From NCBI RefSeq assembly GCF_025143985.1, contig NZ_CP083564.1, forward strand, positions 2,325,001-2,389,000: a DNA stretch of 64,000 nt, in the 5' to 3' direction. Every line of letters starts with the position of its first letter. The first letter of the stretch is position 1. Positions 7,611 through 15,731 of this stretch are shown here, piece after piece. Origin of the DNA: Sulfitobacter sp. W027. GTDB lineage: Bacteria; Pseudomonadota; Alphaproteobacteria; Rhodobacterales; Rhodobacteraceae. The notes beneath the pieces are model-generated. The model had not been told where the DNA came from and searched no databases. It worked only from the letters and a program-made list of their open reading frames with translations. A program made the position numbers and the translations under genes.

Positions 7611-9074
7611 TCAGGCCGAAGTCACGCGTTGAGCCAGTATCTCACCCAGCCGAACGGCTTCAACAGTTAACATATCTAGATCGCACGGGAGGGTCCGATG
7701 ATTATTTATCGCAGCCCGCAGGCAGTGTCGGCCTCTTACGGTCGTATCCGAGACTGCAGCGATGCCGCCCTCCTGCATCAGCACCATGATCTCGGTGTTC
7801 AGTCGCTTGAGGGCCGCTTCAGACAGGCCGCCGGGATTGTAGCGAAAGCAGACGATGTTGATGACGCCCGGAAAACATAGCTCTAAGTTTGGTGTCGCAA
7901 CAATCCGGTCGGACAGATGACGGGCGTGGGCGAGATCCTGATCGATCAGCCGCCCGAACTTTGCAACTCCTTGTTCCTTTAATGCCATCCACACCTTAAG
8001 CGCCCGGAACCCGCGTGACGTCTGGAACCCGAAATCGTGCAGCCAAGTCCCCGAAGCAATGCCCCGCGGTGTGGCCTCGAGATATTCGGGCGTGACCGTG
8101 AATGCACCACGATGTGCCTCGGCGTCTCTCACCAAGGCACAGCCAACTTCAAAGGGCGCGTGCAGCCACTTATGTGGATCAATGGCGATCGAGTCGGCCC
8201 GCGCGATCCCTTTTACCAGCGCACGGCCCTTCGGGGCGATGGCCAGAAGTCCGCCAATGCAACCGTCCACGTGCATCCAGAGACCTTCCTCGGCGCAGAG
8301 GTCAGCGATGGCTTCAAGGTCGTCGATAGCCCCGGTGTTCACGGTCCCCGCTGTTGCAATTATGCAGGCCGGATGCAGGCCAGATGCGCGGTCTTCGGTG
8401 ATAGCCCTGCGCAGGGCGGGAAGCTCCATTCGGCAGTCTGCATCGGACGGAACGCGATGCAGCGCGATGTCGCCAAGCCCCATCGCCTCAACCGCGGTGC
8501 GGTGGCAGGAGTGGACCTGATCCGAGCCGTAGAATCGCATCGGTGCGCAGAGCGCACCGACGCCCTCAGCCCGCAGGTCAATCCCGGACATGACGTTGCG
8601 CGCGACTGTCAGCCCGATCAGGTTCGCCATTGAACCGCCCGAAACCAGCGTGCCGCTGGCCTCCGCCGGAAAGCCGATCATTTCCTTCATCCAGCCGACA
8701 ACCTGCTTGTCGATTTCAGCAGCCGCATGATCACCACCGCCGAGGTTGGACCCAAGGATGGCCGCAAGGAAATCGCCCATCGCCCCGGTGAAGTTGCTTG
8801 CTCCCATATACCACATCCAGAACCGCGGATGGATATTGCCCATTGGGTAAGGGAACACCTCTGCCATCACCTGTTGGTAGACCTTGGGCAGCGGCGTGCC
8901 GTCCTGAGGCACGCCCTCACGAAACTGCCTACGCACCTGTGGCGGCATCTCCTGCCAGACGGGGCGAGAACGGACATCACAGAGGTAATCGATGGCGTCA
9001 TCGACCATCTGATGCGCAACCGCGCGGTGCGTATCCCAGTCAGCGGGATCAAGCGTTTCCGATATTTCGGGCAT
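7611..9074 (-). CDS. Pyridoxal-phosphate-dependent amino-acid decarboxylase (group II, AADC-like)
   Basis: Cytoplasmic PLP enzyme of 487 aa in the aromatic-L-amino-acid/glutamate decarboxylase family. Visible landmarks are the Pro-rich N-terminal arm (HPRFWMWYMG, the AADC HP-x-F pattern), GTLVSGGSMANLIGL for phosphate binding, the His/Asp pair HVDGCIGG that holds the pyridine ring, and the cofactor lysine in AIDPHKWLHAP. The Shine-Dalgarno GGGAGG lies within the stop codon region of the upstream DUF2182 gene (8-base gap), so the two are co-transcribed. The substrate may be tryptophan, tyrosine, DOPA or another aromatic or acidic amino acid; the sequence alone does not decide. Confidence 0.9.
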   Translation of the reverse strand: MPEISETLDPADWDTHRAVAHQMVDDAIDYLCDVRSRPVWQEMPPQVRRQFREGVPQDGTPLPKVYQQVMAEVFPYPMGNIHPRFWMWYMGASNFTGAMGDFLAAILGSNLGGGDHAAAEIDKQVVGWMKEMIGFPAEASGTLVSGGSMANLIGLTVARNVMSGIDLRAEGVGALCAPMRFYGSDQVHSCHRTAVEAMGLGDIALHRVPSDADCRMELPALRRAITEDRASGLHPACIIATAGTVNTGAIDDLEAIADLCAEEGLWMHVDGCIGGLLAIAPKGRALVKGIARADSIAIDPHKWLHAPFEVGCALVRDAEAHRGAFTVTPEYLEATPRGIASGTWLHDFGFQTSRGFRALKVWMALKEQGVAKFGRLIDQDLAHARHLSDRIVATPNLELCFPGVINIVCFRYNPGGLSEAALKRLNTEIMVLMQEGGIAAVSDTTVRGRHCLRAAINNHRTLPCDLDMLTVEAVRLGEILAQRVTSA

Positions 9075-9082
9075 GGTTCAGA

Positions 9083-9913
9083 CTACCTCCCTTGTGAGAC
9101 CGAGACGCCGAGTAGGATCACGCCTGCGGTGATCAGCAGACAGGCAGAAAGCAGATTAAGATAGCGCCACTTAGGGATCAGCTTTTCGATCAGCACATAG
9201 GCGGCAAGCCCGCCGATCCACGCGAGGTTCATCACGCCGCCCACGAACAGAAGGGCCATCAGCGCCCAGCAGCATCCAAGGCAGTAGCTACCGTGTTGCA
9301 GACCCATCAAGAGGGCGCCGTGTGGCCCCGACCGCCAATGCTCGGTCACGAACTGAAGCGGCGATTGGCAGTGTTTGAGGCAGGCGTGTTTGGCGGGCGT
9401 AAGCTGATAGAACCCGGCCACCAACAGCAGCAGCCCCGCCAGCATCTGAGAATTGGCCCGCATGCCGGTAAGAAGCCCGGTCTGGGCCAATTGCCATTGC
9501 ATAAGGGTCGCCACCACGCTGAATCCGCCCCAGATAAGCAGATATCCCGAAACAAAGATCGAGGTGCTCCCCGGCTTGCTTGCCCGTTTGGCGACTGAGG
9601 AGAACAGCAGGATCATCGGCGCGGCCGAAGGCAGCATCATCGCCACCATCATCACCCACCACATGATGAACATCAGCACGGCCTGCGCCGGGGACCACCC
9701 CGGCGCCTGCGCTGTTTCCATGCGCGCCGACATGGAGGGCATCTCCATGCCGGCGCCGGTCAACAGGTAGCCCCAGGAAAGCAGAGTCACCGTTGCAAGG
9801 CCGAAGGCCACCCACACCTGATCCCGGTGCAGCAGCCGTTCTAGCGGGCTGGTCTGACCGGCCACCTTAGTGGACTGCTTCGATGATGCCGCTGTTCGAA
9901 AGGTGCAGCTCAT
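9083..9913 (-). CDS. DUF2182 integral membrane protein, Met/Cys-rich
   Basis: A 276-aa protein with about seven hydrophobic helices and no assigned function that I know. It has a striking methionine-rich helix (IMWWVMMVAMMLPSAAPM, about residues 92-110) and two cysteine clusters (HACLKHCQ near residue 185 and YCLGCCWALM near 220). These are typical of proteins that bind soft metals such as copper, which is inference. Its N-terminus overlaps the DUF1326 gene by 47 bases. The first ATG in frame is used here, but a GTG at 9865 could be the true start, because the extra 16 residues are read from the neighbour's C-terminal codons. DUF1326 and DUF2182 genes recur as neighbours in proteobacteria. 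Confidence 0.85.
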   Translation of the reverse strand: MSCTFRTAASSKQSTKVAGQTSPLERLLHRDQVWVAFGLATVTLLSWGYLLTGAGMEMPSMSARMETAQAPGWSPAQAVLMFIMWWVMMVAMMLPSAAPMILLFSSVAKRASKPGSTSIFVSGYLLIWGGFSVVATLMQWQLAQTGLLTGMRANSQMLAGLLLLVAGFYQLTPAKHACLKHCQSPLQFVTEHWRSGPHGALLMGLQHGSYCLGCCWALMALLFVGGVMNLAWIGGLAAYVLIEKLIPKWRYLNLLSACLLITAGVILLGVSVSQGR

Positions 9914-10508
9914 TAAACTGGGCGTAGGTGTCGGTGTTGTTGGGCAGGTCGATCAGGCCGTGGGTGCGTGTCGTCCCGTTGCCCATCTCGGCGACCCGGT
10001 AGCCAAAGCCGCCGATTGTGTCGATCCGCACCCGGTGGGGATTACCGGTCACCGGGTTGAGGATCGGTCCCGCCTCCAGATCGAAGACGTCATCGACATG
10101 GACCTTCCCGGTCCGGGCCTTGATGTCTGAGGTGTAAGAGATCTTCTTATAAAGAGTTTCCTCCTTATGCGGAGACATCATCGAGAAGACCCACCACATG
10201 GTCGCCATCTCGTCGGTGTCATCGCCGCGCATGATCTTTTCCAGCGCGTCGCGCTGCTCGGGCGAGGCACGTTCGTCGATGATCATCTGCATGCGCCCTT
10301 CACCCTTATGAATAGGGCCGGGCCATTTCACGACCATGGCCATGTTCAGCCCGTCGAGTGTGACTTCCCCGTAGTGACCTTTGTCCACATGAAAGCTCAG
10401 TGCCGCTTCGCATGTGCCATGGGTTGGCAGTGCATTGAACTGGCAAGGGCAGCCATAGGCGCAATTGCAGTTGGTCAACTCGGAGCCGTGTATTTGCCAT
10501 TGTGTCAT
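9867..10508 (-). CDS. DUF1326 protein with CxC...CPC motif
   Basis: Cytoplasmic-looking protein of 213 aa, with no signal peptide or membrane helix. It opens with ELTNCNCAYGCPCQFN, a cysteine-rich signature (Cys-x-Cys then Cys-Pro-Cys) characteristic of DUF1326, with a further Cys at about residue 33. Four closely spaced cysteines suggest a metal or redox site. The gene has a good AGGAGAAA site before its ATG. It lies 108 bp downstream of cysteine synthase and overlaps the DUF2182 gene, forming a soluble/membrane pair. The function is unknown; cofactor or copper handling is my inference from residue content and partner. Confidence 0.86.
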   Translation of the reverse strand: MTQWQIHGSELTNCNCAYGCPCQFNALPTHGTCEAALSFHVDKGHYGEVTLDGLNMAMVVKWPGPIHKGEGRMQMIIDERASPEQRDALEKIMRGDDTDEMATMWWVFSMMSPHKEETLYKKISYTSDIKARTGKVHVDDVFDLEAGPILNPVTGNPHRVRIDTIGGFGYRVAEMGNGTTRTHGLIDLPNNTDTYAQFNELHLSNSGIIEAVH

Positions 10509-10616
10509 GGTCGTTTCTCCTGATGAGGTGAAATGTGATCGTTAAACTTTCCTTCAGTTTTGGGCGGAGCATTTTTACGGTGCGCGTGGTTCAAGCGAAA
10601 TGCAGCGTCTTCTCTG

Positions 10617-11705
10617 TCATTCCGCGGCGAATTGAGCACAGGGGGTGGATTGCGAGAGCGCCAATTCTTCGTCGTCCATGTCGTCGGCGATATTCTCGAA
10701 AAGCGGGGTCGTCATGTAGCGCTCGCCGGTGTCCGGTAGCATGCACAGGATGACCGAACCTTGCGGCGCAGCTTCGGCCACTTTGACAGCCACAGCAAAA
10801 GTTCCCCCGCCAGAAATGCCCGTCAGGATGCCCTCCTTGCTGGCCAGTTCAAGAGCCCAGGCTACCGCGTCCGCACCCGTGACCGGCAGCAGTTCGTCAT
10901 AGCTATTTTTGGTGAGCGCAGTTTGCAGCACCTGCGGAATAAAGTCCGGGGTCCAGCCTTGGATGGGATGCGGCTCAAATGCTGGGTGACTGGCGGCGGG
11001 AGCCCCACCGCCCTCCCGCTTCTGTTGACTGCCGCTGCCGAGAAGCTGCGCATTGGCAGGTTCGGTCAGGATGATCCGGGTGTCGGGCCGCTCGCGTCGC
11101 AAATGTGCCGACACGCCAGCAAAGGTGCCTCCCGTTCCATAGCCGGTGACAAAAGCATCAAGCTGCGACCCCTCGAAATCTGCAACAATCTCGCGTGCCG
11201 TGGTTGCCTCGTGGATCGCGGCATTTGCCGGGGTCTCAAACTGGCTGGCAAGAAACCAACCGTGCGCCTGTGCAAGTTCAACGGCCTTGCGATACATGCC
11301 AAAGCCTTTCTCCGCGCGGGGTGTCAGGACAACCTTAGCCCCGAAAATACGCATCAGCTTGCGTCGCTCGATGGAGAAACTGTCGGCCATCGTCACGACA
11401 AGAGGGTATCCCTTCTGCGCACAGACCATGGCAAGGCCGATGCCGGTATTACCGCTAGAGGCTTCGACAACCGTTTGACCGGGTTTAAGCGCCCCGGACC
11501 GTTCCGCTGCCTCGATAATTCCTATTGCAAGCCGGTCCTTAACTGAAGCCCCGGGATTAAACGCCTCTACTTTGACGTAGAGTGTCGTATGGGCCGGACC
11601 GAGGTGGTTAATACGAACAGTCGGCGTATCGCCGATCGTATCAAGGATCGAATTATACCGGCGGCCGCGCCCTTGGGTCATCCGGATTTGCCTATCGAGG
11701 GACAT
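10617..11705 (-). CDS. cysK: Cysteine synthase A-like PLP enzyme (O-acetylserine sulfhydrylase family)
   Basis: A 362-aa fold-type II PLP enzyme of the CysK/CBS family, expected to make cysteine from O-acetylserine and sulfide. The cofactor lysine is in NPGASVKDRLA (about residue 56), the substrate loop is VVEASSGNTGIGLA, and the phosphate cradle is TGYGTGGTF. A SGGGTF-type motif follows near 300. It is longer than the usual 300-320 aa because of an N-terminal Arg-rich lead and an extra insertion (GSQQKREGGGAPA) plus an acidic tail (DDMDDEELALS). A strong AAGGAG precedes the ATG. It heads the run cysK-DUF1326-DUF2182-decarboxylase and diverges from a SARP-type regulator. A specialised paralogue rather than the housekeeping cysK is possible. 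Confidence 0.85.
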   Translation of the reverse strand: MSLDRQIRMTQGRGRRYNSILDTIGDTPTVRINHLGPAHTTLYVKVEAFNPGASVKDRLAIGIIEAAERSGALKPGQTVVEASSGNTGIGLAMVCAQKGYPLVVTMADSFSIERRKLMRIFGAKVVLTPRAEKGFGMYRKAVELAQAHGWFLASQFETPANAAIHEATTAREIVADFEGSQLDAFVTGYGTGGTFAGVSAHLRRERPDTRIILTEPANAQLLGSGSQQKREGGGAPAASHPAFEPHPIQGWTPDFIPQVLQTALTKNSYDELLPVTGADAVAWALELASKEGILTGISGGGTFAVAVKVAEAAPQGSVILCMLPDTGERYMTTPLFENIADDMDDEELALSQSTPCAQFAAE

Positions 11706-11768
11706 GCCGCGCTCCTTTTTAATATGGATGTCTTGGAATTCATGGTATCACCGTTGCATCACTCCTGA

Positions 11769-13805
11769 GTGGGATGCACCGTGGAAACTTCCGTGGAAAC
11801 TGACCCCAAAATAAACTCGAGTGTGACGGACACGCTCGATATTCGGCTGCTCGGAACAGTATGCGTGGCGCGTAACGGCGTAGCTGTGCCTTTGCCGAAG
11901 TCGCGAAAACTCCGTGCCCTGCTTGCAATCCTCATCACCGAAAACCACCCCGTCGGGCGCGCGCGCCTATGCGATCTGCTTTGGGAATTGCCGAATGATC
12001 CCAGAGCCGAACTGCGCTGGCATTTGAGTAAGCTGCGAAAATGCGTCGACACGCCCGATCGCCCCCGCATCATCATTCACGACGATGCCATTGGTATTGA
12101 TCTTGCGGGATGCACCGTAGATGCGCTCGAATTATTGGTGATAGCGGAGGGTTTGCCGGAAACGCTGCCGCAACTTTCGGTATTTGCAAATCGTTATCGG
12201 GAGACCTTTCTCGGCGACATGATGCTTTCCGGCACCGCCACCTCGGTCTGGCTTGCGGCCCAAAGGCGCCGCTTTTCTTCTGCATCATGCGCAGTGGCAG
12301 AGGCTCTTGCGAGGGTGACACCGCCAGAGGATCCGCTGTATTTGACAGCACTCGAGCAATGGCTCGATCTCGCGCCGTTTGAAATTGAAGCGCATCGCAT
12401 GCTCCTTTCATATCTCACCCGTCATGGTCGGTTCGCCGAAGCAGACACGCATTTAAAAACCACCGAGGAACTTCTCTCTGACGAGGGTCTGCCAGTGACC
12501 GAGCTGCGCAAAGCAGCAAAAAACGCCCTATCATTGGGCGACGTGGCAATGGCACAAACTGTTCAACTTGCCGAAGTCATTCAAACTCCTGACGATTCAA
12601 ACACTGACACGGGTTTCCGCAATAGACGCTCTTCACTGGCAGTTATGCCATTCTTTGCCGAGCAGAATGATCCGCCAAGTATCGGCATCGCCAACGGGTT
12701 GACGCATGATGTTATCGTCCGTTTAGCAAAACTCAGATGTATCTCGATCATTGCCCGCGCATCGGTTCAAGCGCTACAGAACCACGGGCTTGGTCCGGCT
12801 GAAGCTGGCCTCAAACTAGGTGTCGACTACGTTGCAACGGGGATCTTACAGCAGCAACCGTCTCGATTGCGGTTCGAGCTTGAACTCGTCGAAACTTCAT
12901 GCGGCAGTATCGTTTGGACCGACGTCTGCGAGATAGCCAATCCGGATCTTATGGAAGCGTTGAACGATTTGGGGAACTGGATCGCTTCGGCGTTAATGGG
13001 CGAGATAGAGCAATCTGAGCGCAACCGTGCCATCCTCCGCCCGCCGTCCTCGCTTGATGCTTGGGGGTCTCATCATCGCGGGCTATGGCACATGTATCGC
13101 TTTACCAAGGACGACAATGCCCAAGCGCAACTCTATTTCGAACGCGCGTCAAAGCTTGATCCTACGTTCTCCCGTGCATTTGCCGGGCTGTCCTTCACCC
13201 ATTGGCAAAGCGCATTTCAAAACTGGTCCGACCCTGCGGTGGAAGCCGATCTTGCCTATGCGGCGGCCGCGCGCAGCCTTTTGGCCGACGAAAAGGACCC
13301 AGCCGCGCATTGGGCGATGGGACGGGCCCGTTGGCTGCGCAAACAACACGATGCGGCCAGTGTTTCATTGCGCAAGTCCGTCGACCTTAGTCCCAACTTT
13401 GCCTTGGGCCACTATTCACTGGCGTTTGTTGAATCCCAGACCGGAGACCCCCATGCGGCAATCCGGTCGTCAGACCTCTCCCGTTCACTCAGTCCATATG
13501 ATCCGCTTATGTTCGGCATTTTGGGCAGTCGGGCAATCTCACACTTTCGGCTGGGCGAATTCGAAGAGGCTGCAGTCTGGGCCAAACGCGCGGCAGCGCG
13601 GCCTAATGCGCATGTGAATATTTATGGGCTGGCAGCACTATGCCTTTCCGTCGCCGGCAGGGTGTCCGAAGGGCGCGCGCTGACCGCCTCTATCCAGACC
13701 ATGCAGTCAGGATACGGGATCAAAGACTTTCTGAAGGCGTTTCACTTTGAACCTGACCACGCAAGACGTCTACAATCAGCGGCAGCCCGAATTTTTCTCG
13801 ACTAA
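11769..13805 (+). CDS. SARP-type transcriptional activator with BTAD and TPR domains
   Basis: Regulator of 678 aa. Residues about 23-100 form an OmpR-like winged helix (LDIRLLGTVCVARNGVAVPLPKSRK start, WHLSKLRKCVD recognition part), followed by the bacterial transcriptional activation domain (about 105-250) and a central segment beginning RRSSLAVMPFF typical of CadC/CyaB-like regulators that sense through predicted ATPase- or cyclase-associated modules. Several TPR units fill 430-670. The start is uncertain: this GTG, or GTGs at 11781, 11793 or 11823, all precede the first conserved residue. It diverges from cysK across about 60 bp and precedes the secreted cupin gene. Repeats of TTTCCACG flank it on both sides, suggesting it controls both neighbours. 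The effector is unknown. Confidence 0.82.
   Translation: MGCTVETSVETDPKINSSVTDTLDIRLLGTVCVARNGVAVPLPKSRKLRALLAILITENHPVGRARLCDLLWELPNDPRAELRWHLSKLRKCVDTPDRPRIIIHDDAIGIDLAGCTVDALELLVIAEGLPETLPQLSVFANRYRETFLGDMMLSGTATSVWLAAQRRRFSSASCAVAEALARVTPPEDPLYLTALEQWLDLAPFEIEAHRMLLSYLTRHGRFAEADTHLKTTEELLSDEGLPVTELRKAAKNALSLGDVAMAQTVQLAEVIQTPDDSNTDTGFRNRRSSLAVMPFFAEQNDPPSIGIANGLTHDVIVRLAKLRCISIIARASVQALQNHGLGPAEAGLKLGVDYVATGILQQQPSRLRFELELVETSCGSIVWTDVCEIANPDLMEALNDLGNWIASALMGEIEQSERNRAILRPPSSLDAWGSHHRGLWHMYRFTKDDNAQAQLYFERASKLDPTFSRAFAGLSFTHWQSAFQNWSDPAVEADLAYAAAARSLLADEKDPAAHWAMGRARWLRKQHDAASVSLRKSVDLSPNFALGHYSLAFVESQTGDPHAAIRSSDLSRSLSPYDPLMFGILGSRAISHFRLGEFEEAAVWAKRAAARPNAHVNIYGLAALCLSVAGRVSEGRALTASIQTMQSGYGIKDFLKAFHFEPDHARRLQSAAARIFLD
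11780..11800. promoter_or_regulatory. Direct repeat CGTGGAAAC x2, candidate activator binding site
   Basis: CGTGGAAAC occurs at 11780-11788 and again at 11792-11800, 12 bp apart, in the start region of the SARP-type gene and about 75 bp upstream of the divergent cysK start. The same octamer in reverse complement (TTTCCACG) appears twice beyond the other end of the regulator gene. SARP activators bind short direct repeats spaced by about one helical turn, so this is a plausible operator. If the regulator starts at 11823 the repeats are fully intergenic. Confidence 0.4.
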
Positions 13806-13822
13806 CTATTAAACCACGGTGT

Positions 13823-13910
13823 TTTCCACGCAAACTTCCATGCGGGTTACCGCGTCCATTTCCACGTTTGCCCGCCATGGTAGGGCCCTAAGGGGCATCA
13901 GATGCCCCCT
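13823..13910. promoter_or_regulatory. TTTCCACG repeats and palindrome upstream of the cupin gene
   Basis: TTTCCACG is present at 13823-13830 and 13859-13866, 36 bp apart, and an AAACTTCC core also seen at 11785-11792 lies between them (13832-13839). A palindrome, AGGGGCATC-A-GATGCCCCCT, follows at 13891-13910. This could be an operator or the terminator stem of the regulator gene. The cupin gene begins at 13933 with a GAGAGAGAA purine tract before its ATG. The shared octamer links this promoter to the cysK/SARP promoter region. Confidence 0.4.
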
Positions 13911-13932
13911 AACCCATTCGTAGGAGAGAGAA

Positions 13933-14433
13933 ATGTTCAATTCTAAATTCGCTTTCAATAGGCCATGTGCGCTTGCCGCAGCGCTCACCGTGGCGGCATC
14001 GCTGACTTCCTTCACGCATCCGGCAAATGCTCAGGAACCTCATCATACGGTCGTCACCCCCGGTGAGATGGAGTTCAAGCAAGGCCCGCCCTCGCTTCCA
14101 GAGGGCGCTCAGATCGCTGTCCTTTATGGAAACCCTGCCGAAGAAGGTCTGTTCGCCCTGCGGCTCAAATTCCCCGCAGGCTACACAGTCCCCCCGCATA
14201 CCCATCCAAATGATGAAATTGTTACAGTAATATCCGGAAAACTGGGGCTTGCAGCGGGTGACGTCCTTGACCAGTCCGCAGCACCACTGTTGGACGCAGG
14301 CAGTCTCGTTGTGCTGCCCTCAGGCATGGCACATTTTGCATGGGCAGAGGAAGAAACGGTTATTCAACTGAACAGCATGGGGCCGTTAAAGATTACCTAT
14401 CTACAGGGCGGTGACGATCCGCGTATGAACTGA
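13933..14433 (+). CDS. Secreted cupin-domain protein
   Basis: Protein of 166 aa with a signal peptide (about residues 1-35, ending PANAQ before EPHHTVV) and a single cupin fold (about 60-155). Metal-ligand candidates are PPHTHPNDE (two His and a Glu) in the first cupin motif and HFAWAEEE in the second. Periplasmic single-domain cupins of this size are of unknown function; some bind metals or small oxyanions. It follows the SARP-type regulator by 127 bp and shares its candidate operator repeats, so it is a likely regulatory target. Confidence 0.83.
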   Translation: MFNSKFAFNRPCALAAALTVAASLTSFTHPANAQEPHHTVVTPGEMEFKQGPPSLPEGAQIAVLYGNPAEEGLFALRLKFPAGYTVPPHTHPNDEIVTVISGKLGLAAGDVLDQSAAPLLDAGSLVVLPSGMAHFAWAEEETVIQLNSMGPLKITYLQGGDDPRMN

Positions 14434-14470
14434 ACTGCAAACCATTGGCGCGTTCTATAGGTATTATCAG

Positions 14471-14501
14471 GTAGGTGTTGCCATGCTAAGGTAATGCCTA
14501 C
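14471..14501. other. Inverted repeat downstream of the cupin gene
   Basis: GTAGGTGTTGCC and GGTAATGCCTAC can pair over 12 bp (three G-U or equivalent wobbles) around a 7-base loop, 38 bp after the cupin stop. There is no T-run. It may be a processing or weak termination hairpin. The remaining bases to 14660 hold nothing I recognise apart from a good AGGAG before a 10-codon mini-frame (14630-14662) that overlaps the start of the next gene. Confidence 0.4.
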
Positions 14502-14660
14502 TCCGAGCGCAAAAATGTCTGATGGGCGAGGCGTTCAGGCAATCTGCTAAAGCAAGACATCTTTTGAATTGATCCGGTCTTTGCCTCAATCTCACTATCG
14601 GAGCATAATCTCAGGAGCAATTGATGAGAATATGAGTATTGCGGATTTCCAAACGGCGAT

Positions 14661-15725
14661 ATGAACATGACTTCTTTGTTGGACGCTTGTCAAAACCCCG
14701 CCAATGCATTGCTGGCTGCCTCGCTTTCCCTTGTGATCGGCCTGAGCACCGACGTCGCCGCCGATGAGGATGTTCTGCACTGGCGCATGAACAGCCTGCT
14801 TTATCCAAAACTCTTCGGAGAGGCTGGCGAGCACTTTGCCGAAGGTGTACGGCGAAGGACGAACGGCAGCTTCATTATCGAAGTGCATGACCGACTGGTT
14901 CTTGACCAAGACAGCTTCGGTGCTCTCAACTCCGGTTTAATTGACGCGGTGTGGGGTTCTGCCGGTCATCATCACCGCGAAGATGCTGCCCTGGCGATTT
15001 TCAGCGGATTTCCCTTCGGCCCGGACCCTGAGGGTTTCACTGCTTGGATGCGTGATGGGGGCGGCACCGAGGTGCTCGACAGGATCTATGCAAAGCATGA
15101 TTTGAAAGGTCACTATTGCGGTGCCCTTCCTATCGAGGGGGGCGGCTGGTTTCGTGCGCCGGTCGAACATCTGAAGAACCTCAACGGGCTGAGAATGCGG
15201 AGCTTTGGATATGGCGCGCGCACGCTCATGAAATTGGGCGTTGTCACCTACGAGCTACCTGCAACGGACATTCGCCCGGCAATGGCGACTGGACTAATTG
15301 ATGCCGCCGAATTCTCATTGCCATCAATCGACGCTGACCTTGGCCTGTCCGAGGTTGCGCGGCACCTCTATCAGCCGGGATGGCAGCAACCGGCTACCGC
15401 ACTTGAAATTCTCATGCCACTCAAAAGCTGGTTAGCGCTTTCCGCCGGCCACAAGGCGGCGATCAAAAGCGCTTGTGATGAGACGTTGTCATGGACCCTC
15501 GCAGCAGTACCGAAGCAACAGGAAAGGACAATTCTTCAGTTTCGCAAAGAGGGTGTGGAATTGCATGATTGGCCTGAGGAAGTTCTTGCCGCACTGCGGA
15601 AGGCTTGGGAGGAAGTGATCACCGAGGAAACCAAGCACAACCCAATGCTTGCTGAAGCTTGGAACAGCTACCGGCTCTTTCAGGACAAACACGGAGCTCC
15701 ACCACTGCAAGGTTACGCCGAATAG
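14661..15725 (+). CDS. Orphan TRAP-type solute-binding protein (DctP superfamily)
   Basis: Protein of 354 aa with a hydrophobic N-terminal segment (about residues 14-33, ending ADE) that looks like a signal peptide, then a TRAP-type periplasmic binding fold. The features DQDSFGALNSGLIDAVWGS, LNGLRMRSFGYGARTLMKLG and ATDIRPAMATGLIDAAEF match the keto-acid and related binding proteins. No permease genes accompany it, and the neighbours are a cupin and a CadC-like regulator. It could feed a distant TRAP permease or serve as a sensor input for one of the adjacent regulators, which is inference. The ATG at 14667 is an equally possible start. Confidence 0.84.
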   Translation: MNMTSLLDACQNPANALLAASLSLVIGLSTDVAADEDVLHWRMNSLLYPKLFGEAGEHFAEGVRRRTNGSFIIEVHDRLVLDQDSFGALNSGLIDAVWGSAGHHHREDAALAIFSGFPFGPDPEGFTAWMRDGGGTEVLDRIYAKHDLKGHYCGALPIEGGGWFRAPVEHLKNLNGLRMRSFGYGARTLMKLGVVTYELPATDIRPAMATGLIDAAEFSLPSIDADLGLSEVARHLYQPGWQQPATALEILMPLKSWLALSAGHKAAIKSACDETLSWTLAAVPKQQERTILQFRKEGVELHDWPEEVLAALRKAWEEVITEETKHNPMLAEAWNSYRLFQDKHGAPPLQGYAE

Positions 15726-15731
15726 AGCGGG

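Noticed and set aside
10617..11705. Cystathionine beta-synthase instead of cysteine synthase
   Set aside because: There is no C-terminal CBS domain pair, and the substrate loop and length fit the O-acetylserine sulfhydrylase group better, although a specialised role remains possible.
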